A stretch of DNA of 64,000 nucleotides from Lactobacillus bombicola (GTDB taxonomy: Bacteria; Bacillota; Bacilli; Lactobacillales; Lactobacillaceae), in contig NZ_FOMN01000005.1 in assembly GCF_900112665.1 (NCBI RefSeq), positions 31,424 to 95,423 of the forward strand. The letters run 5' to 3'. Below the pieces are notes generated by a model that made no database searches, was not told the origin of the DNA, and saw nothing but the letters and a program-made list of their open reading frames with translations. Below, in pieces: positions 22,135 through 30,187 of the stretch (positions within the stretch are counted from its first letter, which is position 1; the number at the start of each line of letters is the position of its first letter). The position numbers were made by a program, and so were the translations under genes.

Positions 22135-23442
22135 TTAGAAGTTCAGAACCCACAAAAAGATGATAAAGACAAGGAATAAAATCCACATCATAGGGGATAC
22201 TTCTTTACCACGCTTAGCAGCTAACATACATATTGGGTAAGTTATCAAACCTAAAGCAAGGCCATCGGAAATAGAGTATGTTAGGGGCATCCCAACTAAA
22301 ATTAAGAAGGCTGGTACAGCAATTTCCATTTTATCCCAATGGATATGTGCGGTATTTTGTGCCATTAACACGCCTACAATAATTAAGGCTGGCGCTGTTA
22401 CATGAGTTGTAAATAAACCAAGTAAAGGGCTAAAAATCATTGAAATCAGGAAAAAAATTGCCACAAAAACTGCGGTTAATCCTGTACGACCACCTACAGC
22501 AATTCCAGCACTTGATTCTACAAATGCACCAACTGGTGAAGTTCCTAAGACGGATCCCACCATCATAGCAGTAGAATCTGAAGCTAAAGCTTTACCAACC
22601 CGTGGCATCTTATTATCTTTCATGAAGCCAGCTTGCTGAGCCAGCCCAATTAGTGTACCTGCAGTATCGAAAAATGTAACCAATAAGAAAGTTAAAACTA
22701 CTACCCACATTTGTAAAGAATTGATGTCTTTAACATGAAAAACAGCTTGACCAAAAGTGGGGGCGATACTTGGAGCTAAAGAGATAACTTGGTGAGGTAA
22801 AGCAATTTGTCCCGTGAATACGCCAAAAACGGCTGCCAGAATCATGCCAATAAAAATAGCTCCAGGAATATTTAAGATCATTAAAACAATTGTGACTAGC
22901 AAGCCAAAAATAGTAATCCAAACGGCAGGATCATGTAAAGAGCCTAAAGCAACCAAAGTTGATTTATTACCAACGATTAAGCCCCCATCTTGCATGCCTA
23001 AAAAAGCAATGAATAAACCAATACCTGCAGAAATAGCAAATTTTAAATCAGCTGGGATTGCATTAATAATTTTTTCCCGTAATTTAAACATAGTAATCAA
23101 GATAAAAATAATTGAAGCTACAAAAACGGCTGCTAATGCAGTTTCCCAAGAAACATGCATACCAACACAAACAGTGTAGGCAAAGAAGGCATTAATTCCT
23201 AAGGCTGGGGCTTCACCAATTGGATAATTGGCAATAATTCCCATTAATGCAGTTCCTAAGGCACTAGCTAAAGCAGTAGCAGTAAAAACTGCCCCCTTAT
23301 TCATACCACTAGCTCCTAGGACGCTGGGATTAACAAATAGAATATATGACATACTAATAAAAGTAGTTAGTCCAGCTAGAAATTCGATTTTAATACTAGT
23401 TTTATATTTATCGAGTTGAAAATAACTTTTTATAAAATCCAT
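22135..23442 (-). CDS. NCS2 family purine permease (paralogue)
   Basis: A second AzgA-like permease, 435 aa, clearly homologous along its length to 20691-22001 (shared FVNP, MGIIANYPIGEAPALGINAFFAYTVC-type and FFDTAGTLIGLAQQAG regions). It begins MDFIKSYFQLDKYKTSIKIE and has an AGGAGA site before the ATG. A PurBox-like 13-mer lies just upstream. Probably imports adenine, guanine or hypoxanthine for salvage; lactobacilli often lack full purine synthesis. The pair is a local duplication that has diverged. Confidence 0.9.
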   Translation of the reverse strand: MDFIKSYFQLDKYKTSIKIEFLAGLTTFISMSYILFVNPSVLGASGMNKGAVFTATALASALGTALMGIIANYPIGEAPALGINAFFAYTVCVGMHVSWETALAAVFVASIIFILITMFKLREKIINAIPADLKFAISAGIGLFIAFLGMQDGGLIVGNKSTLVALGSLHDPAVWITIFGLLVTIVLMILNIPGAIFIGMILAAVFGVFTGQIALPHQVISLAPSIAPTFGQAVFHVKDINSLQMWVVVLTFLLVTFFDTAGTLIGLAQQAGFMKDNKMPRVGKALASDSTAMMVGSVLGTSPVGAFVESSAGIAVGGRTGLTAVFVAIFFLISMIFSPLLGLFTTHVTAPALIIVGVLMAQNTAHIHWDKMEIAVPAFLILVGMPLTYSISDGLALGLITYPICMLAAKRGKEVSPMMWILFLVFIIFLWVLNF

Positions 23443-23459
23443 TTGACATCTCCTGATAA

Positions 23460-23472
23460 AATGTTCGTTTTT
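23460..23472 (-). promoter_or_regulatory. PurBox-like site upstream of purine permease
   Basis: Read on the minus strand AAAAACGAACATT matches the lactococcal PurR box AWWWCCGAACWWT at 12 of 13 positions. It lies 18 bases before the start codon, closer to the gene than in lactococcal examples. Confidence 0.45.
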
Positions 23473-23594
23473 ATATAAATCTTAACAACTTATTTAGTTT
23501 ATCACTGATAAAAATAATTGCAAACACGAATTATTTTAGGATAATTTTAATTGCAAATATGATTTTATTAAGAATTAGCTCCTTTTTAGTTACC

Positions 23595-24446
23595 TTAAGT
23601 AAATTTTTGGGTAAGAGGAGAATGAATTCGATTTTTGAACCACTTATAATCAATTCGAGCAATGGTTTGTTCTTTAGCTAATTTGATTAAAGCATGGTTG
23701 ATTTTTTGACGTAAGATAATATCACTTTTTCTCAAGCCAACAGCAAATTCTTCTTTAGGAAAGGGACTTTGAATTTCAAAAAAACGGTCTGGTTCTTTTT
23801 GATGTGAAATATAATAGTTAGCATAAGTGCTATCAAGTAGTAGACCTTGTATTCTTTGTGAATTTAAATCAATAAAAGCGTTGGTAAAAGAATCGTAGAG
23901 TATTGGATAGTGATTTTTAATTTGCTTTTTATATATATTAGGGTAATTTATAACGTCATTATAACCAGACGACCCAGTTTGTACGCCTAATGCTTTGTTT
24001 TTCAATGAAGCGGGGCGAACAAGTTTATTTGTTTTTAATGACACTAAGACTTGGGTACTATTTAGGTATGTTTGACTAAATGCTACTTTATTTGCTCTAC
24101 TAGGGGTTTTGCTAAAGCCATTCCAGATCAAATCAATAGTCCCGTTTCGCAATTCTGTTGTATTCATTGACCAGTCAATAGTTTGAAAGCTCACCTTCAA
24201 ACCATATAATTTAAAAACAGCAGTTGCTAGGTCAATGTCATAACCAACTAACTTACCATTTTTTTGCCGAAAACTCATTGGCACAAATGTGTCATCAACA
24301 CCAATAATTACATAGCCTCTTTTCTTAATTCTTGTCCAATTGTCCATTGAATTAGCATTTTGTCCAATTGAGATATTGCTGCAGGCTACTAGAAATAAAG
24401 ACGTAGATAATATCATTATTGCAGTCATAATACGTTTAAATTTCAC
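23595..24446 (-). CDS. Amino-acid ABC transporter substrate-binding lipoprotein
   Basis: A family 3 extracellular solute-binding protein. The lipoprotein signal is residues 1-22 (MILSTSLFLVACS, lipobox LVAC). The binding domain shows RGYVIIGVDDTFVPMSFRQ and GYDIDLATAVFKLYGL, typical of polar amino acid or cystine binders. 283 aa. It is the last gene of a permease-ATPase-binding protein operon (13 bp after the ATPase). Ligand cannot be fixed from sequence. Confidence 0.9.
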   Translation of the reverse strand: MKFKRIMTAIMILSTSLFLVACSNISIGQNANSMDNWTRIKKRGYVIIGVDDTFVPMSFRQKNGKLVGYDIDLATAVFKLYGLKVSFQTIDWSMNTTELRNGTIDLIWNGFSKTPSRANKVAFSQTYLNSTQVLVSLKTNKLVRPASLKNKALGVQTGSSGYNDVINYPNIYKKQIKNHYPILYDSFTNAFIDLNSQRIQGLLLDSTYANYYISHQKEPDRFFEIQSPFPKEEFAVGLRKSDIILRQKINHALIKLAKEQTIARIDYKWFKNRIHSPLTQKFT

Positions 24447-24459
24447 TTAATTTATCCTC

Positions 24460-25101
24460 TCAGTTAGCTAAAGTATTAACGGTAAAGATGCGATCAGCTA
24501 TCTGTTTAGCAAATTCCATATCATGCGTAACGACAATTTGTGTCATGCCAGTATTATTTTTAAGTTGCAAAATAATTTTGGCAACTTTATTACGTAAAGC
24601 TGGATCTAGGGCAGAAGTAGGCTCATCGTAACATAGAATTTGTGGTTTCATTGCTAATGCACGGGCAATAGCAACTCTTTGCTTTTGTCCGCCTGAAAGT
24701 TGATAAGGATAAAGCCGTTCTTTACCAGTTAAGTCAAGTTCTAGTAATAGTTTTTGCACTGCTGTTTGTAGTTCTTGAGGAGTATTTTTAAGTACTAAGC
24801 GAGGCGCTAAGGTAATATTATCTATTACATTTAGGTTAGGAAACAATTCATAATTTTGAAAAACGACTCCCATAATTTGTTTATTTTTGTTCTGCTCGAT
24901 AGGATTAAATTCTCGTTGATTCCAATAAAAATGACCAGCATCAATTTTTTCTAAGCCGGTTAGACAACGTAGCAGAGTCGTTTTACCAGCGCCAGAACTA
25001 CCCACAATTGCTAAAATTTGTTGGTCTAAAATAGTTAGATTAAGGTTATTTAAAATAATTTTTGAACCAAATTTTTTGGTGATATTTTTTAATTCAAGCA
25101 T
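24460..25101 (-). CDS. Amino-acid ABC transporter ATP-binding protein
   Basis: A GlnQ/HisP-like ATPase driving import with the permease upstream. Walker A GSSGAGKTTLLRCLTGLE, Q-loop VVFQNYELFPNLNV, signature LSGGQKQRVAIARAL, Walker B ILCYDEPTSALDP and switch His in VVTHDMEFAKQIAD. 213 aa, a little shorter than the usual 240 because the C-terminus ends right after the H-loop region. Within the three-gene operon. Confidence 0.93.
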   Translation of the reverse strand: MLELKNITKKFGSKIILNNLNLTILDQQILAIVGSSGAGKTTLLRCLTGLEKIDAGHFYWNQREFNPIEQNKNKQIMGVVFQNYELFPNLNVIDNITLAPRLVLKNTPQELQTAVQKLLLELDLTGKERLYPYQLSGGQKQRVAIARALAMKPQILCYDEPTSALDPALRNKVAKIILQLKNNTGMTQIVVTHDMEFAKQIADRIFTVNTLAN

Positions 25102-25119
25102 AGTTGTGACCCCAATTAG

Positions 25120-25761
25120 TTATTTCCATTTTGAATAATTAAGTTCGATTCGCTTTAAAAGAAATGAAATCATTCCAGTTATTAATAAGTAAATTATGCC
25201 TACCATAACTAGGGGAATCAAAGTCACATCACGGGCACTGGCTACATTGCCAGCACGTAAAAGTTCTCCAAGACCAATTACGTAGACTAAAGAAGTATCT
25301 TTAATTAAGTTGATAACTTCATTGCCAATTGCAGGAATAACTATTTTACTGACTTGTGGAATAATAATATAACGCAAGGTTTGCCAATAATTAAGTTGCA
25401 AAACGTGAGCACTTTCATATTGTCCTTTGGGAATAGACTGAAAACCGCCACGGAATATTTCAGCAAAATAAGCAGTATAATTCATAACTAAAGCAACTAA
25501 CGCAGCGTCATAGCGTTGAAAAATTATACCAATAATGGGTAAGCCATAAAAAATAAAGATTAATTGCAATAACAGTGGGGTACCACGCATAATCCAAATA
25601 TAAAATTTCAAAATTAATTTTAGGGGCTTAATGGCTGATAGTAAGCCTAGACTGGTAATTATTCCTAGTGGAATTGCCATAATGATTGTCCCCAAAAATA
25701 GCAGTAAAGTTATTTTTACTCCTGCGAGTAAAGCAGGAATAATTGAGATAATGTAAGCCAT
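25120..25761 (-). CDS. Amino-acid ABC transporter permease
   Basis: A HisM/GlnP-type permease of 213 aa with about five membrane segments. The cytoplasmic EAA loop reads ESAHVLQLNYWQTLRYIIIPQV. The segment RGTPLLLQLIFIFYGLPII is typical of polar amino acid permeases. I choose ATG 25761 (MAYIISIIPAL) with AAAGGAG upstream rather than 25794. First gene of the operon. Confidence 0.92.
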   Translation of the reverse strand: MAYIISIIPALLAGVKITLLLFLGTIIMAIPLGIITSLGLLSAIKPLKLILKFYIWIMRGTPLLLQLIFIFYGLPIIGIIFQRYDAALVALVMNYTAYFAEIFRGGFQSIPKGQYESAHVLQLNYWQTLRYIIIPQVSKIVIPAIGNEVINLIKDTSLVYVIGLGELLRAGNVASARDVTLIPLVMVGIIYLLITGMISFLLKRIELNYSKWK

Positions 25762-26011
25762 CGCTATCTTTTCTCCTTTTAAGTCAAATTGCACACTAAT
25801 CTATCTAGGATAAGTAATTACAAGCATAACATAAATAAAATATTAAATTAGTTTTTTTGATATCACCTTAAAAAAGTTGACTATGATTATTTATTAATAA
25901 GCTACTTTAAAAGAAAAAATGCTAAATAAGAAATAGTTAGGACGAAGAGTAATAATTTAGGCATCATTTATAATATTTTGTATCTAAAGACGATGAATTT
26001 GGACATAATAA

Positions 26012-26040
26012 TACCCCGAAATTATTTTGATTTCGGGGTA
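26012..26040 (-). terminator. Terminator after dgk
   Basis: TACCCCGAAAT / ATTTCGGGGTA: an 11-bp stem with a 7-base loop and T-rich tail on the minus strand. Confidence 0.85.
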
Positions 26041-26048
26041 CTGCTAAA

Positions 26049-26741
26049 TTAAATCTGATCTATAAGTTCAATATTAGTTGATTTATGCCATGTCTCAGGT
26101 AGTTTGCCGATTTCTTTTAATTTAGCGACTATCTGGTTAAGCACAATTTGGCGATCTTGATTATTGGTCATAAAATCTAATTGATCACCGTTAATTGTCA
26201 TTTTAGGTGAATAGTCATATTTTTCATACCATGGCTTGTAATATTGCAGTAATTGCTTATAGTAATCTTCTAAAGTGGCATCATAACTAAGTTGTTCATA
26301 AGGACGACCACGTTTTTGAATTCGTTTGAGCATCGTGTTATATGATACATCAATATGAACAAGCAAATCAGGCTGACGCTTAGGCATATGCTCAAGTTCA
26401 GTCATCATGTTGTTTAGAAGTTCATAATATGTGTCAACCTCTTCCTTGGTTGCTCGTCCAATATCAGCATTCATTTGAAAAAAGAGGGCATCTTCATAGA
26501 TTGATCGATCAAGGACATTGTTGTCATCCATTAATGCATCTTTAATGCTACGAAAACGAGTATTTAAGAAAAATACTTGTAATAAGAAAGCATATTTTTT
26601 GGGATCCGCATAAAAAAGAGGCAATACAGGGTTATCGTCAACACTTTCGTAAAATGGTTTGGTTCCTAAATAATTGGCTAAAATACTAGTTAAACTGGAT
26701 TTACCGGCTCCAATTGGCCCGCTTAAAACAATAACTGTCAT
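26049..26741 (-). CDS. dgk: Deoxynucleoside kinase subunit, deoxyguanosine kinase type
   Basis: Phosphorylates deoxyguanosine in deoxynucleoside salvage; in L. acidophilus the enzyme is a heterodimer with dAK. P-loop [20 protein letters not shown] motif [17 protein letters not shown], lid KRGRPYEQLSYD. Start ATG 26741 (MTVIVLSG) with AAGGA upstream. 230 aa. The dgk label follows the L. acidophilus pair, where the longer subunit with YESVDDNPVLPLFY is dGK; the assignment of which subunit is which is from memory. It is 15 bp after its partner. Confidence 0.85.
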   Translation of the reverse strand: MTVIVLSGPIGAGKSSLTSILANYLGTKPFYESVDDNPVLPLFYADPKKYAFLLQVFFLNTRFRSIKDALMDDNNVLDRSIYEDALFFQMNADIGRATKEEVDTYYELLNNMMTELEHMPKRQPDLLVHIDVSYNTMLKRIQKRGRPYEQLSYDATLEDYYKQLLQYYKPWYEKYDYSPKMTINGDQLDFMTNNQDRQIVLNQIVAKLKEIGKLPETWHKSTNIELIDQI

Positions 26742-26756
26742 CACGTTCCTTCTTTA

Positions 26757-27404
26757 CTATAAATTGCCTACTTCGTGCAATTTATTATCAATTTGATGTA
26801 AAACTTCTTTTTTGGCATGCTCATCAATAATAAAGTCATATTGATCACCATCAATAGCCATTTTAGGTGAAGCATCATAATTTTCATACCATGGCTCATA
26901 ATAATTAATTAGACGAGCATAGTAGTCTTTTAAACTGGGATCGGTACTTAATTGCTCAAATGATCTACCACGTTTTTCAATGCGTTTTAGCATCGTGTCA
27001 AGAGAAACGTGAATATAAATTAATAAGTCCGGTTTCTTACTTGGGTTACCAGGTGTATCTTCCAACATATTCTCAAGTAAACTATCGTAAATCTTAAATT
27101 CGGTTGGGTCAGCTACATTATTTTCGGCATTCATTCGGAAAAAAAGGGCATCTTCATAGATGGAACGATCAGATACACTATTTTTTTCTTGAATTGCCTG
27201 ATTAATTTGTGCTAAACGATGATTGAGTAGATAAATATTAAGTAAAAAAGTATAGCGTTTCATGTCTTGGTAATATAGAGGTAAAACAGGATTGTTATCG
27301 ACTCCTTCATAAAACGCTTGTGTACCCAAATGCTCAGCTAAAATACTAGTTAAACTGGATTTACCGGCTCCAATTGGCCCACTTAAAACAATAACTTGAA
27401 TCAC
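26757..27404 (-). CDS. dak: Deoxynucleoside kinase subunit, deoxyadenosine kinase type
   Basis: The partner of 26049-26741. P-loop [39 protein letters not shown] and lid [12 protein letters not shown]. It has 215 aa, the length of L. acidophilus dAK, and shares its [15 protein letters not shown] segment. Start GTG 27404 with AAGAAAG upstream; the 6 residues before it look like untranslated leader. The first 60 bases of the P-loop region are nearly identical to those of the downstream gene although the rest has diverged. Confidence 0.85.
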   Translation of the reverse strand: MIQVIVLSGPIGAGKSSLTSILAEHLGTQAFYEGVDNNPVLPLYYQDMKRYTFLLNIYLLNHRLAQINQAIQEKNSVSDRSIYEDALFFRMNAENNVADPTEFKIYDSLLENMLEDTPGNPSKKPDLLIYIHVSLDTMLKRIEKRGRSFEQLSTDPSLKDYYARLINYYEPWYENYDASPKMAIDGDQYDFIIDEHAKKEVLHQIDNKLHEVGNL

Positions 27405-27559
27405 GTTCTTTCTTAAATACAATATATAGATTCATATCTAGTTTAATACGAGATATAGTGGTTAGACAAGCAAAAAATTAATTAAAATAATAATTTAAAT
27501 GTCAAGTGTTTTTGTATAATACAGCTCAGAAAATACTAAAATACAGATAACTTGTATTT

Positions 27560-27575
27560 TGTTACACGTGAAACC
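27560..27575. promoter_or_regulatory. parS-like ParB-binding site
   Basis: TGTTACACGTGAAACC matches parS consensus TGTTTCACGTGAAACA at 14 of 16 positions, including the whole CACGTGAAAC core. Intergenic, about 17 kb from oriC. Confidence 0.65.
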
Positions 27576-27604
27576 TTAACTTGCTAGGCAATAAATTTTT
27601 AGAC

Positions 27605-27655
27605 AAAAAAGTGATAAAACACGATTCAACCGAATTTAGTGATTTATCACTTTTT
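27605..27655 (-). terminator. Terminator after asp23
   Basis: AAAAAGTGATAAA ... TTTATCACTTTTT: a 13-bp stem with a long loop; T6 on the minus strand. 30 bp after the asp23 stop. Confidence 0.8.
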
Positions 27656-27685
27656 GTTAAGTAAAGTAGAATTAGTTAATTATAG

Positions 27686-28186
27686 TTAATTAACTCTAGC
27701 TTTGGCTTCTTTTTTATCTTCTACTTTGTCCTGCACTTTATCAACTTGACCACCAATTTTTTCTTTAGCATCTTGAGCCGTACCGGTAATCTTGTCTTGT
27801 AAGCTAACCGAATCTTTCTCATGTTGTTCTTTAGTCTTTATATCAACTACCGTTACATTAACTTCAACAGTATCTAAGTCGGTCATTTCTTTAACTTTAT
27901 CATGGATTTTTTGTTTGATTTGGTCATATAACTTAGAAATTTGAATACCATATTCAGCAACAATTTCAATGTCTACAGCTACTTGTTTTTTACCAACTTC
28001 AACATTGACCCCTGAGGTAACATCATCGTTATTAACAATTTTATCAGCTAAGTTTGAAAAGAAGCCACCGTTGACAGTTAAGAGTCCTTTTACGTCTGAT
28101 AAAGCAATACCGATAATTTTTTGAATTACCTTAGTATCATAATTTAAATCGCCTTTTATTTCTTGTTTTGAATTAGTTTGTACCAT
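27686..28186 (-). CDS. asp23: Asp23/Gls24 family envelope stress protein
   Basis: An alkaline-shock/general-stress protein that coats the inner face of the membrane through AmaP. The Asp23 domain (residues about 8-115) shows LNYDTKVIQKIIGIALSDVKGL and VAVDIEIVAEYGIQI. The C-terminal 45 residues are a charged, probably helical Lys/Asp tail (DKITGTAQDAKEKIGGQ). 166 aa. Last gene of amaP-DUF2273-asp23. AGGAAC-type ribosome binding site. Confidence 0.93.
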   Translation of the reverse strand: MVQTNSKQEIKGDLNYDTKVIQKIIGIALSDVKGLLTVNGGFFSNLADKIVNNDDVTSGVNVEVGKKQVAVDIEIVAEYGIQISKLYDQIKQKIHDKVKEMTDLDTVEVNVTVVDIKTKEQHEKDSVSLQDKITGTAQDAKEKIGGQVDKVQDKVEDKKEAKARVN

Positions 28187-28208
28187 AAATATCAGTTCCT
28201 TTCGGTAA

Positions 28209-28388
28209 TTATCTGTTTTTTAAGTTTTTTAGTAAGGGCCAATAATGACCAACTAAAGCGCCGCAGACTAACATAACGATGACGAAAATAGTTTTGTAAA
28301 ATCCCAGTCCTATAAAACAAAATGCTAGTAATAAACCGATTACTGCACCGCTTATTTCTGGGAGGTACTTTTCTAAATTTTCTTTCAT
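28209..28388 (-). CDS. DUF2273 small membrane protein
   Basis: A 59-residue protein with two hydrophobic segments (EISGAVIGLLLAFCFIGLGF and IFVIVMLVCGALVGHYW). Small DUF2273 proteins sit between amaP and asp23 in many Bacillota operons. The ATG follows AGGAGGCAAGC. Start at 28388, TAA at 28209-28211. Function not known; likely part of the Asp23 membrane assembly. Confidence 0.88.
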   Translation of the reverse strand: MKENLEKYLPEISGAVIGLLLAFCFIGLGFYKTIFVIVMLVCGALVGHYWPLLKNLKNR

Positions 28389-28400
28389 TGCTTGCCTCCT

Positions 28401-28955
28401 TTATTGAACGCGCTGTTCTGGTTTATTAGAAGTGTGATAGTTTACAAATTTAATTTTAATCTTAGGCTTTTGATCAATCCCTAATAATAACTTGAGATTT
28501 TTGTTTAATTCTTCTAAATAATTGTCAAGCAAGGGAGCCATATTTTCACCTGCTCCAAGGTCGCCGCTAATCTTAATTTTGATTTTACGATTAGTTAATC
28601 GTGAAGCCACTTTTGGATTATTTAAATAAGGTAAATCATTTAAAGAATTGGCCACATAGCTATTAATAGCCTTGCTAGTTATTTTAACTTGACCATCTTT
28701 TTTATGAATCAAATTAAAGTATCGTTGTACAGGCCAGAACAAAATTATTATTAAACTAACAACTAGTACCAATAAAATAATGGCACTGATACCAATCAGG
28801 TACCAAGTAAAAATTGGGTTAAGCTTCCCTAAAGTAGGTAAGCTGATTTTTAAGTACTTTTGCCAAAAACCACTAGTATCCCAGAGAATAAATATTGGTA
28901 GCGGTATCATTAGCAAGAAGCATATGATCATAAACCATTTCTTAATTCGTTTCAA
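28401..28955 (-). CDS. amaP: Alkaline shock response membrane anchor protein AmaP
   Basis: The membrane anchor for Asp23. Two membrane segments at about residues 7-27 and 50-75 flank an external loop. The cytosolic part has an Asp23-like fold (VKITSKAINSYVANSLNDL ... KIKIKISGDLGAGENMAPL). 184 aa. First gene of the three-gene operon; DUF2273 starts 12 bp downstream. Confidence 0.9.
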   Translation of the reverse strand: MKRIKKWFMIICFLLMIPLPIFILWDTSGFWQKYLKISLPTLGKLNPIFTWYLIGISAIILLVLVVSLIIILFWPVQRYFNLIHKKDGQVKITSKAINSYVANSLNDLPYLNNPKVASRLTNRKIKIKISGDLGAGENMAPLLDNYLEELNKNLKLLLGIDQKPKIKIKFVNYHTSNKPEQRVQ

Positions 28956-29246
28956 CTTATCACCATCCTCTCTTAATCTAACCTAAGTATAATACATAAT
29001 ATTTTACTAGCATAGAAATATGCACTAATATGTATACAATTTTTGGTTAATATATTAAATAACATTATAATTAAATAATAAAAATTAATAATGTTAACGA
29101 ATTCAGCTGATTTTGAACAAAATAAAAAGTATTAAAATAAAAAGGGCAAAGCTAAACTAACTGGTGCGGGAGCTATTTTACTGCTGACTAACTGAATTTA
29201 AACAATTTACTGTTTAAGACTAGATGTATCTGTTTAATTACTAAAT
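28956..29246. other. Intergenic region, no gene seen
   Basis: About 290 bases, very A/T-rich, upstream of amaP. A -10-like TATACT/TATTAT cluster near 28988-29000 on the minus strand probably serves amaP. I see no open reading frame or RNA structure I can support. Confidence 0.5.
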
Positions 29247-29283
29247 AAAAAAACCTTCAGACAGTTTAGTCTAAAGGGTTTTA
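29247..29283 (-). terminator. Terminator after nagB
   Basis: AAACCCTTTAGAC, loop, GTCTGAAGGTTTTTTT on the minus strand. Confidence 0.75.
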
Positions 29284-29313
29284 ATTTCTTTTTTGATTTG
29301 CTTAATCTAAGTA

Positions 29314-30039
29314 CTAATTGCGATATTTTTCATCTAATTTATTAGTAGCACTTTGGTCAATAATTAATGTTACATTGGGATGATTTTGCAAAATAGATGC
29401 AGGAACTTTTTCAGTTACTGGTCCTTCAATCATTTTTTGGACGGCATCAGCTTTATTTTCTCCAAACGCCATAATTACTATTTCTTTTGCACTCATGATA
29501 TTAGCAATACCCATACAAATTGCTGACTTAGGAACGTCATCAATATTGCTAAAGAAACGAGAATTTGCCTGAATAGTATTTTCGGTTAATTGAACTTCAT
29601 GTGTGATTGAATCAAATGCGGTTCCAGGTTCATTAAAAGCAATATGACCATTTTGACCTAAACCTAAAAGTTGAATATCAATTGGATTGTCTTCGATAAT
29701 TTTATTGTAGTCAGCTGAAGCTTTTTGTGGATTGCTAATAGCTAAAATACCATCAGGTATATATGATTTTTTAAATGGCTTTTGCTTGAAAAGATGTTTT
29801 TGCATGAAATAGTGGTAACTTTGGTCACTTTTTTCATCTAAGCCAACATATTCATCAAGATTAATACTAATTAAGTTACTATTATCAAGTTGGCTATCAA
29901 CCCATTCTTGATAAAGATTTTCCGGAGTGGAACCAGTTGCTAAACCAATAACTTTTGCTCCATTGCTAATGCTGTTTTTAAAAATTGCAAACGCTTGCTT
30001 ACTAGCACTTGCTTTGTTGTCCTTAATAATTATTTTCAT
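29314..30039 (-). CDS. nagB: Glucosamine-6-phosphate deaminase
   Basis: Converts glucosamine 6-phosphate to fructose 6-phosphate and ammonia, linking amino-sugar catabolism to glycolysis. Motifs: VIGLATGSTPENLYQEWV, SINLDEYVGLDEKSDQSYHYFM, LLGLGQNGHIAFNEPGTAFD with the catalytic Asp/His/Glu. 241 aa, normal for the short Bacillota form. ATG 30039 with GGGAGG upstream. Monocistronic, under a NagR-like operator embedded in its promoter. Confidence 0.96.
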   Translation of the reverse strand: MKIIIKDNKASASKQAFAIFKNSISNGAKVIGLATGSTPENLYQEWVDSQLDNSNLISINLDEYVGLDEKSDQSYHYFMQKHLFKQKPFKKSYIPDGILAISNPQKASADYNKIIEDNPIDIQLLGLGQNGHIAFNEPGTAFDSITHEVQLTENTIQANSRFFSNIDDVPKSAICMGIANIMSAKEIVIMAFGENKADAVQKMIEGPVTEKVPASILQNHPNVTLIIDQSATNKLDEKYRN

Positions 30040-30067
30040 AAATAGGCCTCCCAAAAATATTAAATTA

Positions 30068-30097
30068 ATTATAAATTGGTATATGCCAATTTGTCAA
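30068..30097 (-). promoter_or_regulatory. nagB promoter with NagR (GntR) operator in the spacer
   Basis: On the minus strand: perfect -35 TTGACA (30092-30097), an 18-bp spacer made entirely of the palindrome AATTGGCATATACCAATT (30074-30091), and perfect -10 TATAAT (30068-30073). The palindrome resembles the NagR/YvoA dre site (WTTGGTATAxACCAAW type). Repressor binding would block RNA polymerase directly. Confidence 0.75.
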
Positions 30098-30130
30098 CTA
30101 GAGATAGAGCGGCTTTTTTTAAAATAATTA

Positions 30131-30176
30131 AAAAAGCCTTAATCAATATTCTTTCCAAATAGAACATTGATTAAGA
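30131..30176 (-). terminator. Terminator after the MacB-like transporter
   Basis: CTTAATCAAT / ATTGATTAAG with inner TTCT/AGAA pairing, followed by T6 on the minus strand, 12 bp past the stop codon. Confidence 0.85.
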
Positions 30177-30187
30177 CTTAAAATATT

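Noticed and set aside
21358..23179. Long plus-strand ORFs (21358-21738, 22814-23179) opposite the purine permeases
   Set aside because: They mirror each other because the permeases are paralogues; low-complexity Ile/Lys/Ala composition is typical of antisense frames of membrane proteins.
23443..23594. Purine riboswitch in front of the NCS2 permease
   Set aside because: I could not find the conserved three-way junction sequences of the purine aptamer; only a PurBox-like motif is present.
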